A DNA stretch of 35,502 nt, from NCBI GenBank assembly GCA_913058575.1, contig CAJXRF010000059.1, forward strand, positions 1 through 35,502. Reading direction: 5' to 3'. The position numbers and the translations under genes are program-made. Position 1 is the first letter of the stretch; the number at the start of each line of letters is the position of its first letter. Origin of the DNA: an uncultured Bermanella sp. GTDB taxonomy: Bacteria; Pseudomonadota; Gammaproteobacteria; Pseudomonadales; Oceanobacteraceae. The notes under the pieces were generated by a model, which saw only the letters and a list, made by a program, of their open reading frames with translations, was not told the DNA's origin and made no database searches. Shown piece after piece: positions 26,084-35,335 of this stretch.

Positions 26084-26587
26084 TTATTTTAATGCATTGT
26101 CGCGCAGCCATTTTTCTTGGGACTGGCTATAAGAAGAGTTTACGTGGCTTTTAATTCCCAGGCTTTTAAGATCTGACTCAGTCTCAACATGATCGTATCC
26201 TCCGCTCATAGATCCATCAAACATAATAATTGGAGTCGCAATATAGTGACGATGATTTTTAGGTTCAGGATAATCTTTTTTCTTTATATTCAAAATAAAG
26301 CAATCAGCAACTGGAGATTCTACACTTTTAAAACTTCGGGTAATTTCACCCTGATAATTTAATTCAAATATCAAATCGAAGCTAGTTCTGCTCCAAGCAT
26401 CATTTTTTTCAATACACCACTCAAGAATACTTAGATTATTCTCATTCATAATGCTTTTTTTAATAACTTTATATTTAAGAAACGACTCATTTTTTAGCGC
26501 CAGATATTCCGCTTCCTTAAAATTAGAAGCTATCTTTTCGGCATAACATGGCACGCAAAGCAGTACAAATAATAGGCAAAACCTCAT
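26084..26587 (-). CDS. Small secreted protein of unknown function
   Basis: This 167-aa protein has a signal peptide (MRFCLLFVLLCVPCYAE). The mature part has a segment ELNYQGEITRSFKSVESPVADCFILNIKKKDYPEPKN. The layout 'G-x-I, then ES, then C-x3-I, then YPEP' recalls the C-terminal domain of AgmX/TonB-like periplasmic proteins, but the match is slight. Two cysteines (EWCIE and ADCF) could pair. The start has only a weak GGGAT ribosome binding site. It stands alone with its own terminator and is AT-rich compared with the preceding PLD gene. No function is assigned. Confidence 0.65.
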   Translation of the reverse strand: MRFCLLFVLLCVPCYAEKIASNFKEAEYLALKNESFLKYKVIKKSIMNENNLSILEWCIEKNDAWSRTSFDLIFELNYQGEITRSFKSVESPVADCFILNIKKKDYPEPKNHRHYIATPIIMFDGSMSGGYDHVETESDLKSLGIKSHVNSSYSQSQEKWLRDNALK

Positions 26588-26972
26588 TTAGATCCCAAGT
26601 TACCAAAAAGAAATTAAATGGATATTACTATGTAATTAGAAATCAGGCTAAAGGGGCATACATCGAGCTAGGAAATAACAATAAGTGAGGATTTAAGTTG
26701 AAGTGACGATTCTAAATAAAATGCCCTAGAGCACACTCATACTCCACCTCAACGACACCTATTAAAATTTAAACAACGCCGCTTTTTACTGCGCTGCGAT
26801 AAAACACTTATCAACCTGATCAACACCGCTTTTACCATGACCGCCATGAGTGGTAAAAATGAAAGTAATGCAGGAACAATTATTTTTCCATGCACCGTAT
26901 CAATGTTCACTTTGATGTGAGTACCTAGGATTTGTCTGGAACATAAACCCTGACCTTACATCCTGTACATAA
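26588..26972. other. Intergenic region without recognisable genes
   Basis: These 385 bp between two leftward genes hold the likely promoter of 26084-26587. I see no open frame with coding features, repeat or RNA gene. Confidence 0.5.
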
Positions 26973-27001
26973 AAAAAGGGCCTTCATAGAAGACCCTTTT
27001 T
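26973..27001 (-). terminator. Rho-independent terminator of the purine permease gene
   Basis: AAAAAGGG and CCCTTTTT pair around an inner CTTC/GAAG stem, separated by one mismatch. On the minus strand this gives a stem followed by a long U-run (the T side of the A-run at 26971-26977). It lies about 22 bp past the permease stop codon. Confidence 0.85.
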
Positions 27002-27023
27002 CATCAAACTTTTAAGCGTGTGA

Positions 27024-28472
27024 TTAGTTCAAGAAGATGAACTTAGCAGCAAATAGAGCAGTCAATGCCCAAACGCCTTTTGATACATCGCTATACTTGC
27101 CTGTACCTACTTTCAATACTGTGTAAGTAATGAAACCAATGGCGATACCGTTAGCAATAGAGAAGGTGAACGCCATCATAATGGTGGTCACAACAGCCGG
27201 GGCGAATTCAGTGAAGTCTTCCCAGTCTAGTTTGGCAAGAGAGCCCATCATCAACATGGCTACGTAAATTAGCGCGCCATCTACTGCAAAGCCCGGCAGC
27301 ATTTTCGCAAGCGGTAAGAAAAACATACCTAGCAAGAACAACACACCAATCACAACCGCGGTCAAACCAGTACGACCACCTACAGCCACACCCGCAGCTG
27401 ATTCAGCGTAAGAGGTTACTGGTGGGCAACCAAATGCAGTACCAATAACAGACGAGATAGAATCCGCTTTCAAAGACTTGTTTAAGCCTTCAATCTTACC
27501 ATTTTCGTCTTGCAAGTTAGCACGCTCAGCCACACCCATAAGGGTACCGGCAGTATCAAAAATGTTAACAAACAAGAAGGTAACGATTACTGGGATCATT
27601 GCCACTTCAAGGGCACCCATTACATCGGCTTTCCAAAGAATGGGTTCAATGGCAGAGAAATCTGGAACCGCCAACATGCCGCCGTAAGATACAAATCCTG
27701 TGGCAGGTGCCCAAGATTTAGCTTCTTCAGCCACTACAAAGAAATCAACAGGAAGCAAGAAAGTCATTAGGAAGGCAACCAAGGTAGTAATACCAATGCC
27801 TAAAACAACCGCACCAAATACTTTACGGTAGCTAAGAACCGCAATTAAGAAGAAGCTTAATAGACCAAGAGCAGGCGCTTCAGGGCCAAATTTACCAAAA
27901 CCAAAGTGTGTTAGGTCAGCAAGTGCAACCACGTTGTTCGCATCTGGCACAACAATACCGGTGAAACGCAGGCCTATGAAACCTAAGAACAAGCCAACAC
28001 CTGCGGTCATGGCTAAACGTAAGCTCATGGGAATGCTATCAAGCATCCATTCCCTAAGGCGCGTGACACTCATGAGTACAAATAGCACACCGGCTAAAAA
28101 TACCGAACCCAGAGCAATTTCCCAGCCGTAGCCCATGGAGCCAACAACGGTGAATGTGAAAAAGGCATTAAGACCCATGCCTGGAGCAAGACCAACAGGC
28201 CAGTTTGCGTATAAACCCATAAAAATGGTCGCAACAGCGGCACCGATACAGGTAGCCAGGAATAAACCGTCAAACGGCATGCCTGTTTTAGACATAATAA
28301 TAGGGTTCAAAACAATAATATAAGACATGGTCACGAAGGTGGTTAGACCTGCCATCATCTCAATTTTAGGGGTGGTTTTATGCGCTGAAAGCTTAAAAAG
28401 TCGCTCTAATAATCCGCCAAAGCCAGATGTTTTGGCCGCGTCGGATTCATAGGCTTGATTAACCTGTTCCAT
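27024..28472 (-). CDS. NCS2-family purine permease (AzgA type: adenine/guanine/hypoxanthine)
   Basis: This 482-aa inner-membrane transporter has about 12-14 hydrophobic segments. It carries the signatures of the AzgA-like branch of NCS2: EMMAGLTTFVTMSYIIVLNP near the N-terminus, GLAPGMGLNAFF, FVNIFDTAGTLMGVAERANL and GTAFGCPPVTSYAESAAGVAVGGRTGLTAVV. Such proteins import adenine, guanine or hypoxanthine with protons. Assignment to a single purine is not possible from the sequence. The leader lacks a strong ribosome binding site before ATG 28472. No purine-metabolism genes adjoin. A terminator follows the gene. Confidence 0.93.
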   Translation of the reverse strand: MEQVNQAYESDAAKTSGFGGLLERLFKLSAHKTTPKIEMMAGLTTFVTMSYIIVLNPIIMSKTGMPFDGLFLATCIGAAVATIFMGLYANWPVGLAPGMGLNAFFTFTVVGSMGYGWEIALGSVFLAGVLFVLMSVTRLREWMLDSIPMSLRLAMTAGVGLFLGFIGLRFTGIVVPDANNVVALADLTHFGFGKFGPEAPALGLLSFFLIAVLSYRKVFGAVVLGIGITTLVAFLMTFLLPVDFFVVAEEAKSWAPATGFVSYGGMLAVPDFSAIEPILWKADVMGALEVAMIPVIVTFLFVNIFDTAGTLMGVAERANLQDENGKIEGLNKSLKADSISSVIGTAFGCPPVTSYAESAAGVAVGGRTGLTAVVIGVLFLLGMFFLPLAKMLPGFAVDGALIYVAMLMMGSLAKLDWEDFTEFAPAVVTTIMMAFTFSIANGIAIGFITYTVLKVGTGKYSDVSKGVWALTALFAAKFIFLN

Positions 28473-29440
28473 AACTACAGTACTCTATTGTTTTAATCAT
28501 TAATGCCGCTTGTTTTTTTTATAACGGCTCGATTTGCCTGCCAAACTGACTATCTATATTTAGCAAAGCTGGGTTCCAGAAAAGGAGGCTGTGTTAAACC
28601 CTCCCAATCCATTACTTGACTGATTGTACAGGTTTTGTTTTGGGAAGGAAGACTTGTCATTTACTATGCAAATACCTATTTATGAATAGTGGGTATAAGC
28701 AATATTTATAATGGTCAGTTCGTGACACCATTTGACTAAATAATCCACACAGGCCAATAAACATAGGGGGGTGTTAAAGAGTGCACATTTAATCGTTATT
28801 TCATTTCTAATGAATTATGGCAAGTAATGTCTACTAAACAATCTTAAAAAAGTCGTTAAAAGCCTGCTTTGCTCCACATTCTGAAAACGACATGAAATAA
28901 TACCATGCCCACTAAATGGGTATGCTAAAACAACGCCTAGCCCTATTTATCGGTACCGGTGAAATCCTTGGCTCCTCGTGCCCTATAACCCTCAAGGCCA
29001 GTGCCATATGGCCTTATTAACACACTGAAGGAAATTTAAATCCATCATGGACGACATCGATAGGAACCGCTCGCGTCATTTTTGCACCCTTCTCCCTATG
29101 GGCAATAATGCCATCACCAAGAGTCCCTTTTATTTGACCAAAGCCATGGCCTTTAATCGCTATTCTTCAAATAATAGCCCCCCCAGCAAGGTATTTTAAA
29201 TTTCCAGCCCCTAGATAAGTTCAAAAATCAAGCAACCTACTTCCTTTACTCAATCACTACCTCTACCGGCCAACAAGTTCATACCCACCAATATCTAGCA
29301 ATTTTTCAGCAACCTCTGATTCATGTCATTGCCCTTACCTGTTGGCTTCTCAGGTCAATGAATATGAATGCCAAACCAATGCTCCCTTGAGATAACAAGT
29401 CTAATTATATAAACCATTAAATTAGCCAGCGGTGGTCATC
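28473..29440. other. Gene-poor region with possible gene remnants
   Basis: Nearly 1 kb lies between the divergent purine permease and the FAD-dehydrogenase operon. The left part must hold the permease promoter. It contains a small GGAGG/CCTCC stem followed by TTTTCT in the permease direction (about 28580-28605), but I recognise no known riboswitch. The right part (about 28920-29393, plus strand) shows three short protein-like frames that do not join: one from ATG 28922, one from ATG 29047, and one ending at 29393. They could be remains of an inactivated gene, but I cannot name its family. Confidence 0.4.
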
Positions 29441-31045
29441 ATGAATATTCTCCAACAAACGAATAAACAAGACATCACCATTATTGGCGGGGGCATTGCG
29501 GGTTTGGTTTGCGCTCTTGAATTATTAAAAAAAGGCAAAAGCGTCACCATTATAGATGTCCAACCCCATCATAAAATGGGAGGACTGGCGAAAGATGCTT
29601 TTGGCGGCATGACGCTCATTAATACTCCACAGCAAAAATTCAATGGCATTAAAGACAGCGAGGAACTGGCTTGGCAAGACTGGAGCAGTTTTGCCGAGTT
29701 TTCTCCACAAGATGAATGGCCAAAAAAATGGGCAAAATATTATGTCGAACACAGTAAAAGCCGAATCTATGATTGGGTAACAAGTCTAGGAGTACATTTT
29801 TTACCTGTGGTCAACTGGGTAGAGCGTGGCGACTATGTGCCTGGGAATTCTGTTCCCCGGTATCACGTGATCTGGGGCACCAGTCAACGCTTAGTGAAAA
29901 AAACCCTTAGCGCCATAAAAAAAGTCGATAAACAATTAACCTGGATGTGTGAGCATCGCGTGAGTGATATTGAAAAAAACCCACAAGGTTTTTTATTAAC
30001 GCTACAACATGGTAATCAACAAATTCAATATCAGGCGAGTACCCTCATCGTGGCCAGTGGTGGCATTAACGGTAACTTAAATAAAACACGCCAATACTGG
30101 CACACACAACTCAGCCCTGCCCCTGAACCCTTATTAAACGGCTCTCACCCCAGTGCCGACGGTCACCTTCACGATGCGTTATCTAAACTAGGGGCCTGTG
30201 TGACTCACCTTGAATGGATGTGGAATTACGCCGCTGGCATCAAACACCCTGAACCCGAATTTGAACACAAGGGCTTAAGTCTCATTCCCCCTAAAACGGC
30301 ATTATGGCTAGATGCACACGGCCAACGTATCGGCCCACAGCCAATGGTGTCGGGTTTTGATACGCATAATTTGTGTCATCGAATTGCGAATCTGCCCCAT
30401 CAGTATTCTTGGCAAATTATGAATCAAAAAATTGCTGAAAAAGAACTGGCGGTTTCTGGGTCAGACATTAACCCCGCCATTCGTGATCGAAAGTTATTTA
30501 CTTTTTTAAAGGAAATTTTATTTGGCAATAAACGTTTAGTGAATTACTTAACCCAAAAATGCCAAGACGTATTAGTGGCCAACACGCTGGATGAACTGGT
30601 GATTAAGATGAATCAGCATACCCCTAAGGTTAAGGTCGACATTGAAAAAATTAAACAAGCAGTTGAGCGTTTTGATGGCCAGCTAAATAAAGGGCCACGT
30701 TTTCACAATGACGATCAGCTACGGCGTTTATCTCATTTACGAAACTGGAAAAGTGACAAGCTGCGCACCTGTGCCTCCCAACCCATTATAGATAAATCGG
30801 CAGGGCCATTAATTGCCATTAAAGAAACCATTATTAGTCGTAAAAGCATGGGGGGCATGCAAACTAATTTAAATTCACAGTTACTGGATACCGAATCAAA
30901 CGTCATGCCCAACCTATATGCCATTGGCGAGGCCGCTGGATTTGGTGGCGGCGGTATCAGTGGCAATCGTTCTTTAGAAGGCACCTTTTTAGCGAGTTGT
31001 ATTTTAACGGCCCGAGCAGCAGCCGATCATTTAACCCAAGCATAA
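29441..31045 (+). CDS. FAD-dependent dehydrogenase (fumarate reductase/ketosteroid-dehydrogenase-like)
   Basis: This 534-aa flavoprotein has an N-terminal Rossmann FAD site IIGGGIAGLVCALELLKKGKSVTIID (residues about 14-39). A substrate-cap region follows, then the C-terminal FAD-closing motif NLYAIGEAAGFGGGGISGNRSLEGTFLASCI. The overall plan is that of the fumarate reductase/3-ketosteroid-dehydrogenase superfamily, in a branch annotated only as 'FAD-binding dehydrogenase'. A CoA, steroid or alicyclic ketone substrate is possible but not shown. ATG 29441, with GGTGG upstream, is preferred over an in-frame GTG at 29432. It ends 17 bp before the ThDP-enzyme gene, so the two form an operon and probably act on one pathway. 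Confidence 0.87.
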   Translation: MNILQQTNKQDITIIGGGIAGLVCALELLKKGKSVTIIDVQPHHKMGGLAKDAFGGMTLINTPQQKFNGIKDSEELAWQDWSSFAEFSPQDEWPKKWAKYYVEHSKSRIYDWVTSLGVHFLPVVNWVERGDYVPGNSVPRYHVIWGTSQRLVKKTLSAIKKVDKQLTWMCEHRVSDIEKNPQGFLLTLQHGNQQIQYQASTLIVASGGINGNLNKTRQYWHTQLSPAPEPLLNGSHPSADGHLHDALSKLGACVTHLEWMWNYAAGIKHPEPEFEHKGLSLIPPKTALWLDAHGQRIGPQPMVSGFDTHNLCHRIANLPHQYSWQIMNQKIAEKELAVSGSDINPAIRDRKLFTFLKEILFGNKRLVNYLTQKCQDVLVANTLDELVIKMNQHTPKVKVDIEKIKQAVERFDGQLNKGPRFHNDDQLRRLSHLRNWKSDKLRTCASQPIIDKSAGPLIAIKETIISRKSMGGMQTNLNSQLLDTESNVMPNLYAIGEAAGFGGGGISGNRSLEGTFLASCILTARAAADHLTQA

Positions 31046-31062
31046 AAAGAAAGGATATTATT

Positions 31063-32796
31063 ATGAAAAAAACAGGCGCCTGGTTAGCCACTTATGCATT
31101 AGAGCAAGTGGGGGTAAAATACACTTTCGGTATTCCTGGGGTACACAATACCGAACTCTATGATGAGCTGAATAAATCCAAACTCATCGAGCCAATGCTG
31201 GTGACGCACGAAGGAGGCGGCGCCTTCATGGCCGACGCCATTAGTCGAACAACAGATGGCATCGGTTGCATGGTCATAGTTCCGGCAGCCGGTGTGACTC
31301 ACGCCGCCAGTGGCATCGCCGAAGCTCATTTAGATGGCATTCCTATGCTAGTCATCTCAGGTGGAGTGCGCACCGATACACAGCGGGCTTACCAATTACA
31401 TGACATGGACCAACATGCTTTATTGGCCCCCATAACCAAGGCCTGTTTTAAAATAAGTCATCAAGACCAAATTATTGAAACCATTTACCAAGCCTATAAT
31501 ATTGCCACACAAGGGGAACCCGGCCCGGTATTTATTGAACTACCTGTTAATTTGCAACTCTTCAGCGCTGAAATAAATTCAATTGCCCCTTATGAAAAAA
31601 ACGCCCCCGCCTCCATCATAGATCAGCACAGCATTGAACAAGCCGCGCAAATATTATCGCAAGCCAAACAGCCTGGCATATTCGCCGGTTGGGGGGCACG
31701 CCATGCCAGTGGCCCATTAAAAGAATTGGCTCAATGGTTGGCCAGCCCAGTGGCCACCACCTTACAGGGCTTAAGTGTATTTCCGGCGAACCACCCCTTA
31801 CACACAGGTATGGGCATGGGTATCTATTCGGTACCGGCCAGTGAAAATGCCTTTAACAAGGTAGATTTTTTACTGGCCATTGGCACACGCTTCAGTGAGA
31901 TACCCACCGGCAGTTACGGTATTAGTGTGCCGGATGATCTCATTCATTTAGACATTAATCCCAAGGTATTCAATGCCAATTATCCGGCTAAGGTGTGCCT
32001 TGAAGGGGACGCAGAAATATTAATTCCAAAATTGTTAGACGCCCTTAAAAAGATTCAAAAACAAGAGCGATCTAACCCTTCATTAATTCAAGCCATTCAA
32101 AAAGATAAACTCGATTATAAAAAGCAGTGGGCGCAACATGACAGCCGCCAACGGGTAAACCCCGCTTTGTTTTTTAAAGCGTTACGCCAGCAATTAAATG
32201 ATGATGACTACCTAGTTTGTGACGATGGCAACCACACATTTTTAACCGCCGAGCTCATGGCCATTCATAAAAGCACGCACTTCATTGCGCCCACCGATTT
32301 CAACTGCATGGGCTATGGTGTCCCTGCCACCATTGCCACTAAGCTTTCTCATAAGGATAAAAATGTGGTGGGCATAATAGGCGACGGGGCTTTTTTAATG
32401 ACCTGTATGGAATTAATAACCGCGGCAAAATATGCCATTGCCCCCATTATTTGTGTGTTTAATGATGGTGAGCTTTCACAAATTGCCCAAGCCCAAGAAA
32501 TTCCCTATAACCGAAAAACCTGTAGTGTATTAGGCGCACTGGACATCAGCGGCGTGGCCCAAGCCTGCGGGGTTAAATACATTCATTTAGAAAATAATCA
32601 AACCATAGATAGCGCCCTGCAAGCAGCCCTTAAGACATCGCAACAGGGGCAAGCGGTGATTGTGGATGTAAACATAGATTATTCTAAGCGCACCCGTTTT
32701 ACTCAAGGCACGGTTAAAACCAATTTGAAGCGTTTTGATTTAAAAACTAAGGCAAGATTTATTGGCCGAGCACTGGTAAGGAAGATCAGTGGTTAA
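31063..32796 (+). CDS. Thiamine-diphosphate enzyme of the acetolactate synthase-like family
   Basis: This 577-aa protein has the three-domain ThDP layout. The PYR domain contains the catalytic glutamate (THEGGGAFMADA, E50), the central domain runs about residues 190-330 (IFAGWGARHASGPLKELAQWL), and the PP domain has the ThDP/Mg motif GDGAFLMTCMELITAAKY-x-NDGELS near residue 440. Family members include acetolactate synthase, oxalyl-CoA decarboxylase, benzoylformate decarboxylase and cyclohexanedione hydrolase. It lacks linked IlvN or CoA-metabolism genes that would settle the reaction. AAAGGA eight bases before ATG 31063 fixes the start over an in-frame upstream ATG at 30997. It is the second gene of the operon with the FAD dehydrogenase. 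Confidence 0.88.
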   Translation: MKKTGAWLATYALEQVGVKYTFGIPGVHNTELYDELNKSKLIEPMLVTHEGGGAFMADAISRTTDGIGCMVIVPAAGVTHAASGIAEAHLDGIPMLVISGGVRTDTQRAYQLHDMDQHALLAPITKACFKISHQDQIIETIYQAYNIATQGEPGPVFIELPVNLQLFSAEINSIAPYEKNAPASIIDQHSIEQAAQILSQAKQPGIFAGWGARHASGPLKELAQWLASPVATTLQGLSVFPANHPLHTGMGMGIYSVPASENAFNKVDFLLAIGTRFSEIPTGSYGISVPDDLIHLDINPKVFNANYPAKVCLEGDAEILIPKLLDALKKIQKQERSNPSLIQAIQKDKLDYKKQWAQHDSRQRVNPALFFKALRQQLNDDDYLVCDDGNHTFLTAELMAIHKSTHFIAPTDFNCMGYGVPATIATKLSHKDKNVVGIIGDGAFLMTCMELITAAKYAIAPIICVFNDGELSQIAQAQEIPYNRKTCSVLGALDISGVAQACGVKYIHLENNQTIDSALQAALKTSQQGQAVIVDVNIDYSKRTRFTQGTVKTNLKRFDLKTKARFIGRALVRKISG

Positions 32797-32813
32797 TCGT
32801 GTTAGCACGTTAA

Positions 32814-32863
32814 CACCCTAGTTAAAGCTGCGCTTTGTTTAAAGCTATTCCTTAACCAGGGTG
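32814..32863. terminator. Imperfect 12-bp stem-loop between convergent genes
   Basis: CACCCTAGTTAA (32814-32825) and TTAACCAGGGTG (32852-32863) pair with one mismatch. The loop contains a smaller AAAGC/GCTTT hairpin. It lies 17 bp past the ThDP-enzyme stop and just before the convergent pyruvate kinase stop. There is no U-tract on either side. Confidence 0.55.
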
Positions 32864-32876
32864 AACATATGGCTAT

Positions 32877-34325
32877 TTATTCCACCACAGCAATGCGCAA
32901 GTTATTGGTACCCCCGCTTGGGCTGCCCACATCTCCGTGGGTAATAATAATACGATCACCACTCACCACTAACCCTTTGTCTTTTAATAAGGCAATGGCC
33001 TCTTGCGAGTTATTTTTCAAATGGTTTTTATCACAGCTTATGGGGTGTACCCAACGGTAAATGGCCACTCGTTGTAAACTGCTTTGGTGCGCGCTAAAGG
33101 CATAAATAGGAAAGTCGGTATTAAAGCGCGACATTAACAAGGTGGTATTACCGGTTTCGGTTAAGGCCACTATGCATTTCACACCGGGTAAGCTATTGGC
33201 AGTTTGAATAGCATAAGAGGCAATGGCTTCTTCTGAGCTGGTAATCTCCATGTCTTGCAAGGCACGCCTATCAATAAAGCGCTGGGTCTCGGCGCCGTTA
33301 CAAATATTGGCCATGGCCTTTACTGCTTCTACTGGGAAATCCCCTGCGGCACTTTCCGCCGACAACATCACCGCATCGCTGCCATCGAGTACTGCATTGG
33401 CCACATCCATCACTTCAGCACGGGTGGGCGATGGTTGCGTAATCATAGACTCCATCATTTGCGTGGCGGTAATCACAAAGCGTCCCAACAAACGGGCACG
33501 GTGAATAATGTGTTTTTGCATGCCCACGAGAGCCGCATCACCAATCTCCACCGCTAAATCTCCACGGGCCACCATCACGCCGTCAGATGCGTTAATAACG
33601 TCATCTAACAAGGCTAAATCATTGGCTAATTCAGCGCGCTCGATCTTGGCAATTAAACCTGGGTTAAAGCCTGCCTGCTTGGCATATTCACGGGCTTCGT
33701 TCATATCTTGTGCTGATGAAACAAACGACACCGCCAAAAAGTCGGCTCCGGTTTTAGCGGCGTGTTTAATATCGTTTAAATCTTTTTGAGTTAACGACGG
33801 CGCCGATAACCCTCCCCCTAACTTATTAATGCCTTTATTGCTTTTTAACACACCACCCACCAACACGCTGCAGTGAGTAATACTGCCTTTTACAGACTCA
33901 ACAGTTAATTGTATGTAACCATCATCTAGCAATAATACGTCGCCGCCTTTTACTTGCTGAGGCAAGCTTTTAAAGTCGCACCCTATAACGGATGCATCTT
34001 TCGCCACAAAGTCAGGGGTTATATCAATGGCCACCGATGCGCCATTTTCTAGGGTTACCTTGCCATCGGGCAACTTACCAATGCGAATTTTAGGGCCCTG
34101 CAAATCGGCCAAGATAGCCACGTATTGATTTTGTTGAGCGGCCACCTTGCGAATAAGCGCCGCTGTATCTATGTGTCCTTGGGCATCACCGTGGGAGAAG
34201 TTTAAGCGAAACACATTGGCACCGGCTTCAATTAGCTGGCCAATCTTCTCCTCGCTGTTACTGCTAGGCCCAAGGGTAGCGACGATTTTAGTTTCGTGTT
34301 GGTTTTGATTAGGTTGTTTTTTCAT
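32877..34325 (-). CDS. pyk: Pyruvate kinase
   Basis: This 482-aa enzyme is of full length and carries the pyruvate kinase signatures: TKIVATLGPSS at the N-terminus, VFRLNFSHG (phosphoenolpyruvate/metal region), ADLQGPKIRIG, the active-site block LIAKIERAELANDL with the following DGVMVARGDLAVEIG, then ATQMMESMI and ANAVLDGSDAVMLSAE. It converts phosphoenolpyruvate and ADP to pyruvate and ATP in the cytosol. The C-terminal allosteric domain is present (SLPGVKCIVALTETGNTTLLMSRF). The ribosome binding site before ATG 34325 is modest (GAAGAT). No other glycolytic gene adjoins. I cannot tell the PykA from the PykF type by eye. Confidence 0.96.
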   Translation of the reverse strand: MKKQPNQNQHETKIVATLGPSSNSEEKIGQLIEAGANVFRLNFSHGDAQGHIDTAALIRKVAAQQNQYVAILADLQGPKIRIGKLPDGKVTLENGASVAIDITPDFVAKDASVIGCDFKSLPQQVKGGDVLLLDDGYIQLTVESVKGSITHCSVLVGGVLKSNKGINKLGGGLSAPSLTQKDLNDIKHAAKTGADFLAVSFVSSAQDMNEAREYAKQAGFNPGLIAKIERAELANDLALLDDVINASDGVMVARGDLAVEIGDAALVGMQKHIIHRARLLGRFVITATQMMESMITQPSPTRAEVMDVANAVLDGSDAVMLSAESAAGDFPVEAVKAMANICNGAETQRFIDRRALQDMEITSSEEAIASYAIQTANSLPGVKCIVALTETGNTTLLMSRFNTDFPIYAFSAHQSSLQRVAIYRWVHPISCDKNHLKNNSQEAIALLKDKGLVVSGDRIIITHGDVGSPSGGTNNLRIAVVE

Positions 34326-34740
34326 GATGTGATCTTCTATTTGTTAAAAAGGTAATTAGCTAAATGACAATAGTGTTAAAAGAATAGATAAAGGTTAGTA
34401 CAAATTTAGTGGTGCTTAGGTTATTTGGGCGCTGGCTGTACGCACAGTGTCGTTCTGCCAAGCGGCTGGTTAATAGGTTACTGGTGTGAATGTATAGCGT
34501 AGTACCAGAGATAGAAGGTCTGGCAGGGCTGTTGAGTACATGATATATGAATAGCATATTATGATGATTTGTTCATCCATATTCCACATAGTGCAATCAG
34601 TAATTGGGTTGAGGGTGGTTTTTTGTTCGGTATATGGGTTTTAAGTGGAATTTAGAGTTATTTGTGTTTAATTCAAAGCTTTGGTGGAGTACTGATATAT
34701 AGCTACATGTTCTTTTTATGAGACAGATATGTATTCCCTA
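34326..34740. other. Intergenic region upstream of pyruvate kinase
   Basis: About 415 bp between pyruvate kinase and the end of the IS256-type element. The left part must hold the pyk promoter. A 65-codon frame on the minus strand (34360-34557) has no coding character. I see no terminator, repeat or RNA gene. Confidence 0.5.
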
Positions 34741-34768
34741 GGGCCTGTAAACCATTCTGTGTAACTGC
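34741..34768 (-). repeat. Putative terminal inverted repeat of an IS256-family element (transposase 3' side)
   Basis: GGGCCTGTAAACCATTCTGT and the following GTAACTGCC, immediately after the transposase stop, resemble the G-rich, TGTAAAC-containing ends of IS256-family insertion sequences. No matching copy is visible on the far side within the window, so the element is not complete here. Confidence 0.55.
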
Positions 34769-34773
34769 CCGTT

Positions 34774-35335
34774 TTAAATATAGTCCTTCAAGCGGTCTTC
34801 GAACAGTATCGTAAATCTGTTCAAGGCCTCTTTCCAATTTCTGATGGGCATAGTCCATTTTTCCGAAGCTTGGCGTACTGCTAAGTATATAACTTTTTTA
34901 GCCACGTCATCGGTCGGGAATACCTTGCGCTTTTTCGTTGCTTTACGGATGACATTGTTAAGTGATTCGATGGCATTGGTGGTGTAAATAGCTTTTCGAA
35001 TATCTGCAGGATAATTAAATAGCGTATTAAAATTATTCCAATGTAATCGCCACGACTTGCTAATCTGCGGGTATTTCCCATCCCATTTATCACTAAAATT
35101 ATCCAATGCTTTTAAAGCACTTTCTTCAGTGCTGGCCTGATAAATTTTCTTTAAGTCCGCCGTCACTGCTTTGTAATCTTTCCAAGGTACATATCTCACT
35201 GAGTTTCGTAGCATGTGCACGATACACAGCTGTATTTGAGTTTGAGGGAGGCAGTGTTAATCGCATCAGGAAAGCCCTAGAGGCCATCTACACAGGCGAT
35301 AAGAATATGTTAGACGACAATTAATTTGATTAAGG
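34774..35335 (-). pseudogene. IS256-family (mutator type) transposase, 5'-truncated and decayed
   Basis: The open part (34774-35220, 148 aa) is the C-terminal third of an IS256 transposase: CIVHMLRNSVRYVPWKDYKAV, ALKALDNFSDKWDGKYPQISKSWRLHW, the family-typical FNYPADIRKAIYTTNAIESLN and a final RFTILFEDRL. The reading can be followed upstream through PQTQIQL to about 35254. There one missing base breaks the frame; the next segment reads ACVDG-L-stop-GFPDAINTA, with TAG where Lys is usual. Another stop lies just before HILIA. Similarity fades near 35335, and the N-terminal two-thirds, with the first catalytic residues, are absent. It is inactive. Confidence 0.85.

Noticed and set aside
28560-28680. 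Possible purine or xanthine riboswitch in the permease leader
   Set aside because: A GGAGG/CCTCC stem with a T-run is present, but I could not find the conserved core of any known purine-sensing RNA.
34360-34557. 65-codon minus-strand frame upstream of pyruvate kinase
   Set aside because: No ribosome binding site or recognisable motif; it lies in the pyk promoter region.
35106-35324. 72-codon plus-strand frame
   Set aside because: It is antisense to the decayed IS256 transposase and has no independent support.
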